A DNA stretch of 64,000 nucleotides from Merluccius polli (Eukaryota > Chordata > Actinopteri > Gadiformes > Merlucciidae). This document shows positions 22,703-33,125 of the stretch, in pieces. Positions within the stretch are counted from its first letter, which is position 1, and every line of letters starts with the position of its first letter. A program made the translations under genes and the position numbers. Location: the NCBI GenBank assembly GCA_030340625.1, contig JAOPHQ010000606.1, positions 1 through 64,000 of the forward strand. The letters are read 5' to 3'. The notes beneath the pieces were generated by a model that saw only the letters and a list, made by a program, of their open reading frames with translations, had not been told where the DNA came from and searched no databases.

Positions 22703-24117
22703 CAGGGTGTCCGCACATCCTTAAAAAGTCTTAAATTCATGTTTCTAAAGTCTTAATATACCGTAAATCCTCTAATATAGGCCCGGGCCTTTATTTTACT
22801 CAAGCGCATCGCGGCCCAGGCCTTTATTGGAAGGAGGCCGGAATTAGAGGCAGGCCTCTATTTCTATTTGAGCAAAACGGACTTCCAGTAGAATGAATAA
22901 AAACGAGATTTTGTGTCTATTTGAACCTATAAAATGCTAGGTTCATTTATTGAAAAAGTACAGTTACCAGAACACCAACAACAAATACCGGTAATTCAGG
23001 CTAAATTTACAAAAACGTAGCAAACATACTGGTAGTGCATTGTAAACACTTTGAAGTTAAAAACCATAAAAATCCTCCTCATCAGCTGCCATGGTAAACA
23101 TTAGCCTACCGGTGACTGAAGTCTCACGTGCTAGTCAAGAGCGAGGTGATTGACCAGCCAGGCTACCGTAGCGGCTTGGATTCGTTAGCAAACATTGCCC
23201 CCTGTGGTACTTGCATGTTACATCACAAGCATAATGTTGAGGCCTGCCCAGAAGATCGCAAGTTTGCGGGAGCTTTTGACTTTGGTCAAACCTAATATAT
23301 TTCTCAGCATTTTGTTATTTTGTATTTCTAAAATAACAAAATGATTTATAATATCGTGCATTCCATATTTCTTCTTGATATTACCCTAGCTCACTGGAAC
23401 ATTATTGGGTGTGTGATTCGTTGCATTGGGGCACATTTTGTTGTAACGCATCCTGTTTTGCTGTTTACATCGACACTGCCCTGATAATGTTGTAGTCTAC
23501 TATAGTAAATTCTGAACGGATTGAAGGACATGTTTGTTTGCAAGGCAGATAGCGTATTTTATAGCAAAGAAATCGAATGGTCTTTGCTTTTAGATTTTTG
23601 ATTAGGCTACCATTGATGTAACGTTAAAAGCGGTATTTGGGTGTGCAGGATAATATATGGCCACAAGAATGACTGGAGGAGTGCAGGTCTCTTGCATTTT
23701 GATTCGTAACGTTATAGCGATATTTTAAGTGCTCTGGTGGCTTTCTAATGAGCTAAACAGTCTCATCTGTATATGTTTGAGTTCAATTAGACATTTAAAA
23801 ACGTTGGTTCTAATAATCTATTAATCTCTAATCTCTATTAGAGACCGGCCTTTATTTACCCCCGCCGACAGCGAGCCCGGCCAATGTTAGAGACCCGGCC
23901 ACTAATGGAATACAGGCCAATATTAGAGGATTTACGGTATAAGCGGTTATCAATGAGGTTATGAATGAGTCTCATTGAGTGACACACTATGCTTGGGTTG
24001 TACTACAGCGGATCCCCCCCACCCTCACGTGTTTAGGTCTTAAATGTCATTCAAGGTGGTATTAAAAAGGTCTTAAAAAGTCTTAAATTTGACTTGCTGA
24101 AACCTGCAGATACCCTG
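22703..24117. mobile_element. DNA transposon inserted in copy 3 intron
   Basis: Copies 1, 5 and 7 have the empty site GAATTACTCTATAATGC. Here it is split by an insert that starts CAGGGTGTCCGCACATCC and ends CTGCAGATACCCTG (imperfect inverted termini), with TACTC on both sides. Near both ends are AAAAAGTCTTAAATT repeats in inverted-partner arrangement. No transposase is visible. Another element is nested at 22761-23937. Confidence 0.8.
22761..23937. mobile_element. Nested TA-flanked element
   Basis: Termini CCGTAAATCCTCTAATAT and ATATTAGAGGATTTACGG are near-perfect inverted repeats, with TATA on both sides, as for TA-targeting elements. It is internally AT-rich with no long open frame. Confidence 0.75.
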
Positions 24118-24299
24118 TACTCTATAATGCTCTTTATGCACAATCTGTGTTGGACGCCATAACAGAAATGTGTTGTAGAAAGCAGTTGATTTAGGACTTT
24201 ACAGTTCAGAAGTGGTCTCTTGATTCCTCTCCATATGGCAGAGAACCTCGTTCTGATGTAGACACCTACTGAGCTTTGGGAAATCCCATTTATTGTCGT

Positions 24300-24610
24300 T
24301 TTATATTGTTCATGTTCACAACAATGTCAAATAAAATGAACCTTACCTGACGCCATATTGAGTATATCTTTGTCAAATGGTCCTCTGGTGTTTTATCTCC
24401 AGTTAAAGTGTTGACAGCGAGACGAAGACAAGACAGCAGCTTCCTCATCACAGTAGTTCACAACTCAATGCGCACAACAAAGGCCACCTGTAATTGCGGC
24501 GAGGAAGACTTTTATAGACATTCGCCGACTGACTTTTAAACCGACCAATTGAAACCTGACACGCACACAACACATCTGAATTTGTATGGAAATGTAGGCC
24601 TGGGTGTGTG
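24300..24610 (-). promoter_or_regulatory. Promoter and candidate exon 1 of copy 3
   Basis: ATGGCGTCAG at 24347-24356 meets the donor GTAAGG. The ISRE/CRE stretch found upstream of the orphan block is deleted here (GAAGACTTTTATAGACATTC). A second partial copy of the upstream block at 24955-25060 does carry a perfect GAAAGTGAAA (24967-24976) and TGACGTCA (24981-24988). AACATTAAC-type repeats lie between. Confidence 0.5.
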
Positions 24611-24954
24611 TGTGTGTGTTTTCAAAAAGGTCATAACAAGTATTGTGTAATAAAAACTCAACAACACCTCCTACAATTTAAAACAGGTTTATCCTCAGGA
24701 GGACAGATGAACAACCATCCACCAAAGACAACCAGAAAAGACTGTCAGTCAACAACAGTAACAACATTAACATGAACAACATTAACATTAACAACATTAA
24801 CATTAACAACATTACCATTGACATTAACAAATTTAACATTACCATTAACAACATTAACATTAACTACATCAATGTTAACATAATTAACATTAACAAGATT
24901 AACATTAACAACATTAATGTTGTTATTAATGTAAGTTAAATTAATGTAAGTTAA

Positions 24955-25060
24955 ATTTCACTTAGCTTTCACTTTCAGTATGACGTCATAGACATGCGCA
25001 GACTGACTTTTAAACCGACCAATTGAAACCTGACACGCACGCAACACATCTGAATTTGTA
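24955..25060 (-). promoter_or_regulatory. ISRE-like plus CRE site, duplicated upstream block
   Basis: Minus strand reads TGACGTCATACTGAAAGTGA continuing AAGC: a palindromic CRE octamer next to GAAAGTGAAA. The flanking GACTTTTAAACCGACCAATT (inverted CCAAT plus TTTAAA) matches the proximal blocks. It lies about 0.6 kb upstream of the copy 3 exon 1 candidate. An identical arrangement occurs at 36155-36255 upstream of copy 5. Confidence 0.5.
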
Positions 25061-25199
25061 TGAAGCAACAAGTCCTCCAACTCATACGCTCACTGTTGTC
25101 GTTTGTTCATGCACTAGAATACGACCCACTGGGCGCCCCCTGTCTGTCACATGGGGATACACATACTTTGATAAGCCGATGAGCATTGTGGGTAATATT

Positions 25200-25692
25200 A
25201 ATGGTTAGGGTTAAGGTTAAGGTTAGGGGTTAGGGTTAGGGGTTAGGGGTTAGGGTTAGAGTTAGGGTTAGAGTTAGGGGTTAGGGTTAGAGTTAGGATT
25301 AGGGGTTAGGGTTAGAGTTAGGGGTTAGGGTTAGAGTTAGGGGTTAGGGTTAGTGGTTAGGGTAAGAGTTAGGGTTAGGGTTAGGGGTTAGGGTTAGGGG
25401 TTAGGGTTAGAGTTAGGGGTTAGGGTTAGAGTTAGGGGTTAGGGTTAGAGTTAGGGGTTAGGGTTAGGGGTTAGGGTTAGAGTTAGGGGTTAGGGTTAGA
25501 GTTAGGGGTTAGGGGTTAGGGTTAGAGTTAGGGGTTAGGGGTTAGAGTTAGGGCTTAGGGTTAGGGGTTAGGGTTAGAGTTAGGGTTAGAGTTAGGGGTT
25601 AGAGTTAGGGTTAGTTAGGGTTAGAGTTAGGGGTTGGTTAGTTAGGGTTGGTTAGGGTTAGAGTTAGGGGTTAGGGTTAGGGTAAAGTTAGC
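25200..25692. repeat. Degenerate TTAGGG tract (interstitial telomere-like)
   Basis: About 490 bp of mixed TTAGGG, TTAGGGG and TTAGAG units. A shorter homologous tract lies at 36393-36570 in the duplicated unit. Confidence 0.9.
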
Positions 25693-26188
25693 TAGAAGTA
25701 GAGGTTTTCATACCCTGTCTTCAAAACAAAAGCATTGTCACCGTCTCTACGCTTTTATTTTGTAAACAGCCGGAAATGAGTTTACTTCGTAGCGTTGCTA
25801 GCATGCATAGCAACGTCGGAAGCACATTTTAAAATAGGCCATATTTGGACAAATTGACTCCGTATTTGGGATCTACGTTGTTACTTTCTCGCCTGAAATG
25901 TTTTTAAAACTTAATAAAGTGACATATTAACGGTCGTACAACGAAAAGTGGAGTCAGCCTTTTAGGGCGGAGGTTACGCTAAACGTAACAATGAGTCGTA
26001 AATTCGGGTGCATGCAAAACGACAACAGTGAGCGTATGAGTTGGAGGACAGTCTGCAGAATAAAACCGCACGAACGTGCGGTCTGCATGGCTGATTTGTA
26101 CTAAATAGTCACACGAATGTACGTACGTGTTGCTAGTACACCATGACCCTTCTCACCCTCCATAGTGTGTGTTTGTGTGTGTGTGTGT
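25693..26188. other. No gene seen; part of duplicated unit
   Basis: Matches 36571-37085 closely. No coding region is supported. Confidence 0.6.
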
Positions 26189-26781
26189 CAGGGGTCGCAT
26201 TAACCGAATATTTTCCGTCATTGACCGTTTTTACGGTGACGGAAAAATCTGAGGGCCGTCCGTCATTTTGACAGATTGCAATTCACACCCTGACCACTTG
26301 GTGGCGATGAGCATTTTAATTGGCTCTTGTAGAAGAAGAAAAGTAGAAAAGAAGTAAGAAACAACAAACACACTTGAAATATTTGATTACGCGCAAGCGG
26401 GCACGCGCTTCAAGTCCATGCGGACCAGGAGGAGGGTGGACCGTGAAGCCCCACGTCACGCCAATTATCCGCATCGCGCCGCCTTGAAAAATCGTCCGCC
26501 TTGTGGTGGTGATCACCGTCAAGCCCCACTATACGCGAATCACCTGGCGGCCGATATTCTTACATATTCTTCTGCGTGATGTGTGTATCCACGGTGTGGA
26601 TTATTTGTTCAGCTTGTTTGGACTGAATATTAATTAAAAATGAATTAAAATTAAATGCTATTGAACATGTCATTATTATCATTTAAAACATTAAAGTGAC
26701 CGGTAAAAATAGATTATGACGGGATTTTATGACCCTGTCAGTCAAAATGACGGACAACGAAAAAGTCTAGCGCAACCTCTG
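26189..26781. mobile_element. hAT-like element in (TG)n, copy A
   Basis: Ends CAGGGGTCGCATTAACC and GCGCAACCTCTG are imperfect inverted repeats, flanked by GTGTGTGT on both sides. Homologous elements are at 37086-37744 and, inverted and larger, at 55487-57294. No transposase is seen. Confidence 0.75.
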
Positions 26782-27690
26782 GTGTGTGTGTATGCAGGGG
26801 TGTAGTGGTAAACAAGAGGTGGGTAAACTATGAATTCTGTGATCAAGGTAAGGCGGACCACGACATATCGGTAAAAAAAATGATATTCAGAATATGAGTT
26901 TATGTATTTGTAGAATGAAGTACAAACAACCAGAAGTACAAAATGTTAAATTACAAACTGCATCTAGAGTGGAATTCTGAACTGCAATGTATGTGTATGG
27001 GGAGCATGACTCTCAAACACATTACTAAAGCTTAAAGACTATAAATCACATTGCTTAGATATTTAAATGTGAGTGACAGAAGCAGAAGCTGAACATTTTG
27101 ATGTAACATATGTTTATATAGTATAACAACTGTAGGAGCAGCAGCGGTTTACAAATTGTGAGTATTTAAAAAAAATAACCTGCCACCACTCTGAAGAAGA
27201 ACTGAGCATTCTGCAATGCATTTCAAAACTATTAAAAGTTGAATATTAGATTATTATAGCTAGCGACAGATAGCTAGTAGGGTTGCCAACTCCCTGGACA
27301 GAGAGAGACAGAGACAGACAGAGATGATAAAAGCATCGTTCAGATTCCTTAAACCCGTCTGTCCAGTTGTAGAGCGACACCGGGTGCGGTCATCAGCATC
27401 GGTATGCGTGTCAACAAATGTACGTGTGTACGTTTGTCTTCTTTTCAGTTAAGTTGATCACATCCTAAGTGTGTCGGGTTGATCTGGTCCTCCATGGAGA
27501 CTCTTCTCTCAGGACAGACTCCCATGTAACATCTAAACCCCAGCTGACCCCTACGGTCCCACACGGTCCTCCAGCCACACATTATACATTAGACGTTACA
27601 TGGACCCAGATAGGACTGTCTGGCCTGTGGATGTGGACTATAGGCTACTGAGGTGATATGCAGTGCATCCGGTGCGTAAAATTCAACACC
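26782..27690. other. No gene seen; part of duplicated unit
   Basis: Homologous to 37745-38665, with short indels. Short open frames are not conserved in length between the two copies. Confidence 0.5.
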
Positions 27691-27694
27691 ATGT

Positions 27695-27740
27695 AGACAG
27701 GATGAGAGAGAGAGAGAGGGAGAGGGAGAGGGAGAGAGGG

Positions 27741-27771
<31 letters not shown>

Positions 27772-27815
27772 GGAGAGGGAGAGAGGGGGGGGGGGGGGGG
27801 GAGAGGGAGAGGGGG

Positions 27816-27865
<50 letters not shown>

Positions 27866-27880
27866 AGGGAGGGAGAGAGA
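27695..27880. repeat. (GA)n microsatellite with G-runs
   Basis: GAGA/GGGA simple repeat. The longer homologous tract is at 38670-38925. Arg/Glu and Ser/Leu/Pro open frames here are artefacts. Confidence 0.95.
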
Positions 27881-28002
27881 CTCATGTCACCTCTGCTACT
27901 GTTAAGGATTGAGAGTTGTTTGTGAAATAAACATTTTAAAGGTTTATAGTTTCCTGTGTTTTTATCATAGAGGTGTGGTTATACTTCTTTTTATAAAAAA
28001 GC

Positions 28003-29880
28003 TGACAGATAGCTACCTAGCAAGAGCTTAGAGCTGGCTAGCTGACAGATAGCTACCTAGCAAGAGCTTAGAGCTGGCTAGCTGACAGATAGCTACCTAG
28101 CAAGAGCTTAGAGCTGGCTAGCTGACAGATAGCTACCTAGCAAGAGCTTAGAGCTGGCTAGCTGACAGATAGCTACCTAGCAAGAGCTTAGAGCTGGCTA
28201 GCTGACAGATAGCTACCTAGCAAGAGCTTAGAGCTGGCTAGCTGACAGATAGCTACCTAGCAAGAGCTTAGAGCTGGCTAGCTGACAGATAGCTACCTAG
28301 CAAGAGCTTAGAGCTGGCTAGCTGACAAATAGCTACCTAGCAAGAGCTTAGAGCTGGCTAGCTGACAGATAGCTACCTAGCAAGAGCTTAGAGCTGGCTA
28401 GCTGACAGATAGCTACCTAGCATGAGCTTAGAGCTGGCTAGCTGACAGATAGCTACCTAGCAAGAGCTTAGAGCTGGCTAGCTGACAGATAGCTACCTAG
28501 CAAGAGCTTAGAGCTGGCTAGCTGACAGATAGCTACCTAGCAAGAGCTTAGAGCTGGCTAGCTGACAGATAGCTACCTAGCAAGAGCTTAGAGCTGGCTA
28601 GCTGACAGATAGCTACCTAGCAAGAGCTTAGAGCTAGCTAGCTGACAGATAGCTACCTAGCAAGAGCTTAGAGCTGGCTAGCTGACAGATAGCTACCTAG
28701 CAAGAGCTTAGAGCTGGCTAGCTGACAGATAGCTACCTAGCAAGAGCTTAGAGCTGGCTAGCTGACAGATAGCTACCTAGCAAGAGCTTAGAGCTGGCTA
28801 GCTGACAGATAGCTACCTAGCAAGAGCTTAGAGCTGGCTAGCTGACGGATAGCTACCTAGCAAGAGCTTAGAGCTGGCTAGCTGACGGATAGCTACCTAG
28901 CAAGAGCTTAGAGCTGGCTAGCTGACGGATAGCTACCTAGCAAGAGCTTAGAGCTGGCTAGCTGACAGATAGCTACCTAGCAAGAGCTTAGAGCTGGCTA
29001 GCTGACAGATAGCTACCTAGCATGAGCTTAGAGCTGGCTAGCTGACAGATAGCTACCTAGCAAGAGCTTAGAGCTGGCTAGCTGACAGATAGCTACCTAG
29101 CAAGAGCTTAGAGCTGGCTAGCTGACAGATAGCTACCTAGCAAGAGCTTAGAGCTGGCTAGCTGACAGATAGCTACCTAGCAAGAGCTTAGAGCTGGCTA
29201 GCTGACAGATAGCTACCTAGCAAGAGCTTAGAGCTGGCTAGCTGACAGATAGCTACCTAGCAAGAGCTTAGAGCTGGCTAGCTGACAGATAGCTACCTAG
29301 CAAGAGCTTAGAGCTAGCTAGCTGACAGATAGCTACCTAGCAAGAGCTTAGAGCTGGCTAGCTGACAGATAGCTACCTAGCAAGAGCTTAGAGCTGGCTA
29401 GCTGACAGATAGCTACCTAGCAAGGGCTTAGAGCTGGCTAGCTGACAGATAGCTACCTAGCAAGAGCTTAGAGCTGGCTAGCTGACAGATAGCTACCTAG
29501 CAAGAGCTTAGAGCTGGCTAGCTGACAGATAGCTACCTAGCAAGAGCTTAGAGCTGGCTTGCTGACAGATAGCTACCTAGCATGAGCTTAGAGCTGGCTA
29601 GCTGACAGATAGCTACCTAGCAAGAGCTTAGAGCTGGCTAGCTGACAGATAGCTACCTAGCATGAGCTTAGAGCTAGCTGACAGATAGCTACCTAGCATG
29701 AGCTTAGAGCTGGCTAGCTGACAGATAGCTACCTAGCAAGAGCTTAGAGCTGGCTAGCTGACAGATAGCTACCTAGCAAGAGCTTAGAGCTAGCTAGCTG
29801 ACAGATAGCTACCTAGCATGAGCTTAGAGCTGGCTAGCTGACAGATAGCTACCTAGCAAGAGCTTAGAGCTGGCTAGCTG
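28003..29880. repeat. 40-bp minisatellite, about 47 units
   Basis: The unit is GCTGACAGATAGCTACCTAG followed by CAAGAGCTTAGAGCTGGCTA. Variants (CATGAGC, AAGGGC, GAGCTAGC, GACGGAT) recur. It contains stops in every frame that was checked. The homologous array at 39046-41319 has about 57 units with different variant order. Confidence 0.97.
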
Positions 29881-30752
29881 TACTACTGCTGCGTTCCATG
29901 AAAACTCGGAGGTCTGAAATTCCGACTTCCTACGAGGAAAAATCAAATAAAAGGGATCGTCAACTCGGAGCTCGGTCCGACTCAGTTCAGCCTTAACGTC
30001 ATTTGTCGTCATGTCAACATGGCCACCCACATCGTAAACGGTGGGAAAAATATACATTTAAATGTTAAAATGTTTAAAATCCATTGCATGAATTTAAAAC
30101 ACATTTTTGACACATTTTTTATTTATAATAATAATAATAATAAATGTTATTTATAACGCACTTTACATCAACTTAATGACCTCAAAGTTATACAATGCAC
30201 ATAAAAAAGAGGATAAAACAACATGAAATACTTTAAAACTGACAGAAAAAAAAAACATTAAAGCAGTTTTAGCCATTTATAACTTGGTATGCTTTCAGAC
30301 CAATCAGTACAGTAGTTGGTTAAACCCATACAATTAAACGTTAATGTCCAAATGGACAGCATATTCGCTAATACGTGTATGATCCTCGTACGCAGAGCAA
30401 CACAAAGTTTAGCCTCCATGTTTTTCCGACTTTGTAGCTCCAGACATACAGTATATACATGTATATATGTCTATGGCTCCAACGCACAAAGGAGATGACG
30501 CGTTTCCGCCTCCGACCGGAAACGAACGCAGTACGGCTCTGTCGCGAACCTCGCTGCCGCAAGAGACGATGTGATTGGTCACAGATACCGTGTCCCCAAT
30601 ACCGTAAATACTGATAATGCAGAGCAATTCTGAATATACTACGGCTTGCGCTGGTAAAACAATAACTCTTTACTCTAACACATTTTAAAGTTGCGTAAAC
30701 TCTATTTGGAGGTGCGAAACGCCGTTTACGTGCGTTTAGCCTCGACTACAGC

Positions 30753-30788
<36 letters not shown>

Positions 30789-30837
30789 GTGTAATAAAAC
30801 CTCCTACCGTTTAAAACAAGTTTTTAATTAAAAGTTT
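29881..30837. other. No gene seen; part of duplicated unit
   Basis: Near-identical to 41320-41990 plus 46023-46380. The site CTGTCGCGAACCTCG at about 30536 is the empty site for the 4-kb insertion in the second unit. Confidence 0.7.
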
Positions 30838-31402
30838 TTAATTCTGCTTCTGAGGTGAGACGCAGGTTAGTCTGCCGATAGAAAATCAAACTAGCAGACT
30901 AAAAACACACCGATAATAGGCTGACCTTTCCTATAAGCTGCATATTTTCACAATAGCAAATACATAGCATATAACTCCATGTATTTTTCAATTTATAAAA
31001 TATATCTGAACAAAACATCTGTTAGAAATTATGAACTAAGTTTTCCAATATTAAAGTCTCAGGTTACTCAAAATGAAATAGTTACATGTTTTTGTTGAGG
31101 TGAAAATGATCCAATCAGAACAAGGAATTATATGTTTATTGATTGTAAATATGTCCATTAGTAATTAAAATGACCGTGAAATCAATGCAACCTTCACTGA
31201 TTATTATTGTCCAGTAAATAAATCATGACAATAAAAACATATATGAGGTTAGTTTTATGCAGAATTAAATCAACTGAAAAAACAAACTAAAAGTCTTAAA
31301 CCTTATGTTAAAATTGAACTGAATAAAAAATTATACAGGAAGGTGTGTTACATATTCACAACAATATGAAGTGTATACAGGAAGGTGTGTTATGTATTCA
31401 CA
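30838..31402 (-). repeat. 3'-flank of copy 5 with ancestral 42-bp units
   Basis: Closely matches 46385-46970. It ends with TATACAGGAAGGTGTGTTAC, about one and a half units of the 42-bp repeat that has expanded to about 56 units behind copy 6. A minus-strand AATAAA lies at 31135-31140. Confidence 0.75.
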
Positions 31403-31433
31403 ACATTTTGACTATGGACTATAAATTGGGCTT

Positions 31434-32368
31434 AAGTCACCTAGCAGTGGGTTTGGTAGGACATGCAGAACCAGACTTAGTCACCTAGCAGTGGGTTTGG
31501 TAGGACATGTAGAACCAGACTTAGTCACCTAGCAGTGGGTTTGGTAGGACATGTAGAACCAGACTTAGTCACCTAGCAGTGGGTTTGGTAGGACATGTAG
31601 AACCAGACTTAGTCACCTAGCAGTGGGTTTGGTAAGACATGTAGAACCAGACTTAGTCACCTAGCAGTGGGTTTGGTAGGACATGTAGAACCAGACTTAG
31701 TCACCTAGCAGTGGGTTTGGTAGGACATGTAGAACCAGACTTAGTCACCTAGCAGTGGGTTTGGTAGGACATGCAGAACCACACTTAGTCACCTAGCAGT
31801 GGGTTTGGTAGGACATGTAGAACCAGACTTAGTCACCTAGCAGTGGGTTTGGTAGGACATGTAGAACCAGACTTAGTCACCTAGCAGTGGGTTTGGTAGG
31901 ACATGTAGAACCAGACTTAGTCACCTAGCAGTGGGTTTGGTAGGACATGTAGAACCAGACTTAGTCACCTAGCAGTGGGTTTGGTAGGACATGTAGAACC
32001 AGACTTAGTCACCTAGCAGTGGGTTTGGTAGGACATGTAGAACCAGACTTAGTCACCTAGCAGTGGGTTTGGTAGGACATGTAGAACCAGACTTAGTCAC
32101 CTAGCAGTGGGTTTGGTAGGACATGTAGAACCAGACTTAGTCACCTAGCAGTGGGTTTGGTAGGACATGTAGAACCAGACTTAGTCACCTAGCAGTGGGT
32201 TTGGTAGGACATGTAGAACCAGACTTAGTCATCTAGCAGTGGGTTTGGTAGGACATGTAGAACCAGACTTAGTCACCTAGCAATGGGTTTGGTAGGACAT
32301 GTAGAACCAGACTTGGTCACCTAGCAGTGGGTTTGGTAGGACATGTAGAACCAGACTTAGTCACCTAG
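31434..32368. repeat. 44-bp minisatellite, about 21 units
   Basis: The unit is AGTCACCTAGCAGTGGGTTT followed by GGTAGGACATGTAGAACCAG and ACTT. Units are highly homogeneous, with few single-base variants. 44 is not a multiple of three and no long frame is open. Confidence 0.97.
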
Positions 32369-32725
32369 ATTAGTTTTCATAGCTATGCCGATGATACACA
32401 ACTCTACATCTCTTTAATACCCATTGACATCAGCCCTATTGATAAACTGGTTCAATGCATTGATCACATCAACCTGTGGACGTCACATCATTTCCTGCAA
32501 TTGAACAAAGATAAGACATAAGTCTTATCAGAGAGAGATATTGTGCACTAACTCAAAATCCCTGGCACAAAACGCCAAGCCCCTAACAAAACATCGGGGA
32601 GGCAGCATTTAGTGTCTATGGTCCTCGCCTTGACAGAGGGGCTGAGGTCATCACAATCTGTGAACACGTTTAAAAAAAACCTTAAGACATACCTATTTAG
32701 CTCAGCATTCCCTTAATCCTTTTTT
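32369..32725 (+). mobile_element. LINE fragment (reverse transcriptase and 3' end)
   Basis: In one frame the sequence reads HSYADDTQLYIS, then INLWTSHHFLQLNKDKT and a stop. YADD is the reverse transcriptase catalytic box, and the following LQLNKDKT is usual in L2/Rex-type fish LINEs. Further on, a degraded segment resembles the C-terminal PRL-FKKxLKTYLF region. Internal deletion and stops show it is dead. Family assignment is tentative. Confidence 0.7.
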
Positions 32726-32739
32726 TTAATCAATGTACT

Positions 32740-33125
32740 GACAGCGCCCCCTATACTAACCCCCCCCTGTACTAACACCCCCCCCCTGTACTAACCCCCC
32801 CCCCCCTGTACTAACACCCCCCCCTGTACTACCCCCCCCCCCTGTACTAACACCCCCCCCCCTGTACTAACCCCCCCCCCCTGTACTAACACCCCCCCCT
32901 GTACTAACACCCCCCCCTGTACTAACCCCCCCCCCCTGTACTAACACCCCCCCCTGTACTAACCCCCCCCCCTGTACTAACACCCCCCCCCCTGTACTAA
33001 CACCCCCCCCCTGTACTAACCCCCCCCCCCTGTACTAACACCCCCCCCCTGTACTAACACCCCCCCCCTGTACTAACCCCCCCCCCCTGTACTAACACCC
33101 CCCCCCTGTACTAACCCCCCCCCCT
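32740..33125. repeat. C-rich minisatellite (CCCCCCCTGTACTAACA)
   Basis: About twenty units of 17-20 bp: C-runs of 7-10 followed by TGTACTAA. The minus strand is G-rich with regularly spaced G-runs, so quadruplex formation is possible. It supplies the last codons and the stop of copy 5. Confidence 0.95.

Larger units (their letters stand above)
22235..24346 (-). other. Candidate intron 1 of copy 3, enlarged by a transposon
   Basis: Between the proposed acceptor (22234/22235) and donor (24346/24347). Homologous introns of copies 1 and 5 are about 0.7 kb. The extra 1.4 kb is the insertion at 22703-24117. Confidence 0.5.

Noticed and set aside
25200..25692. True telomere end
   Set aside because: The tract is degenerate and flanked on both sides by unique duplicated sequence, so it is interstitial.
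27589..27905. Arg/Glu and Ser/Leu/Pro-rich frames
   Set aside because: Simple GA repeat translated; the same occurs at 38632-38970.
28003..32368. CRISPR-like regular arrays (40- and 44-bp units)
   Set aside because: There are no spacers; units are directly contiguous minisatellites in a vertebrate-type genome.
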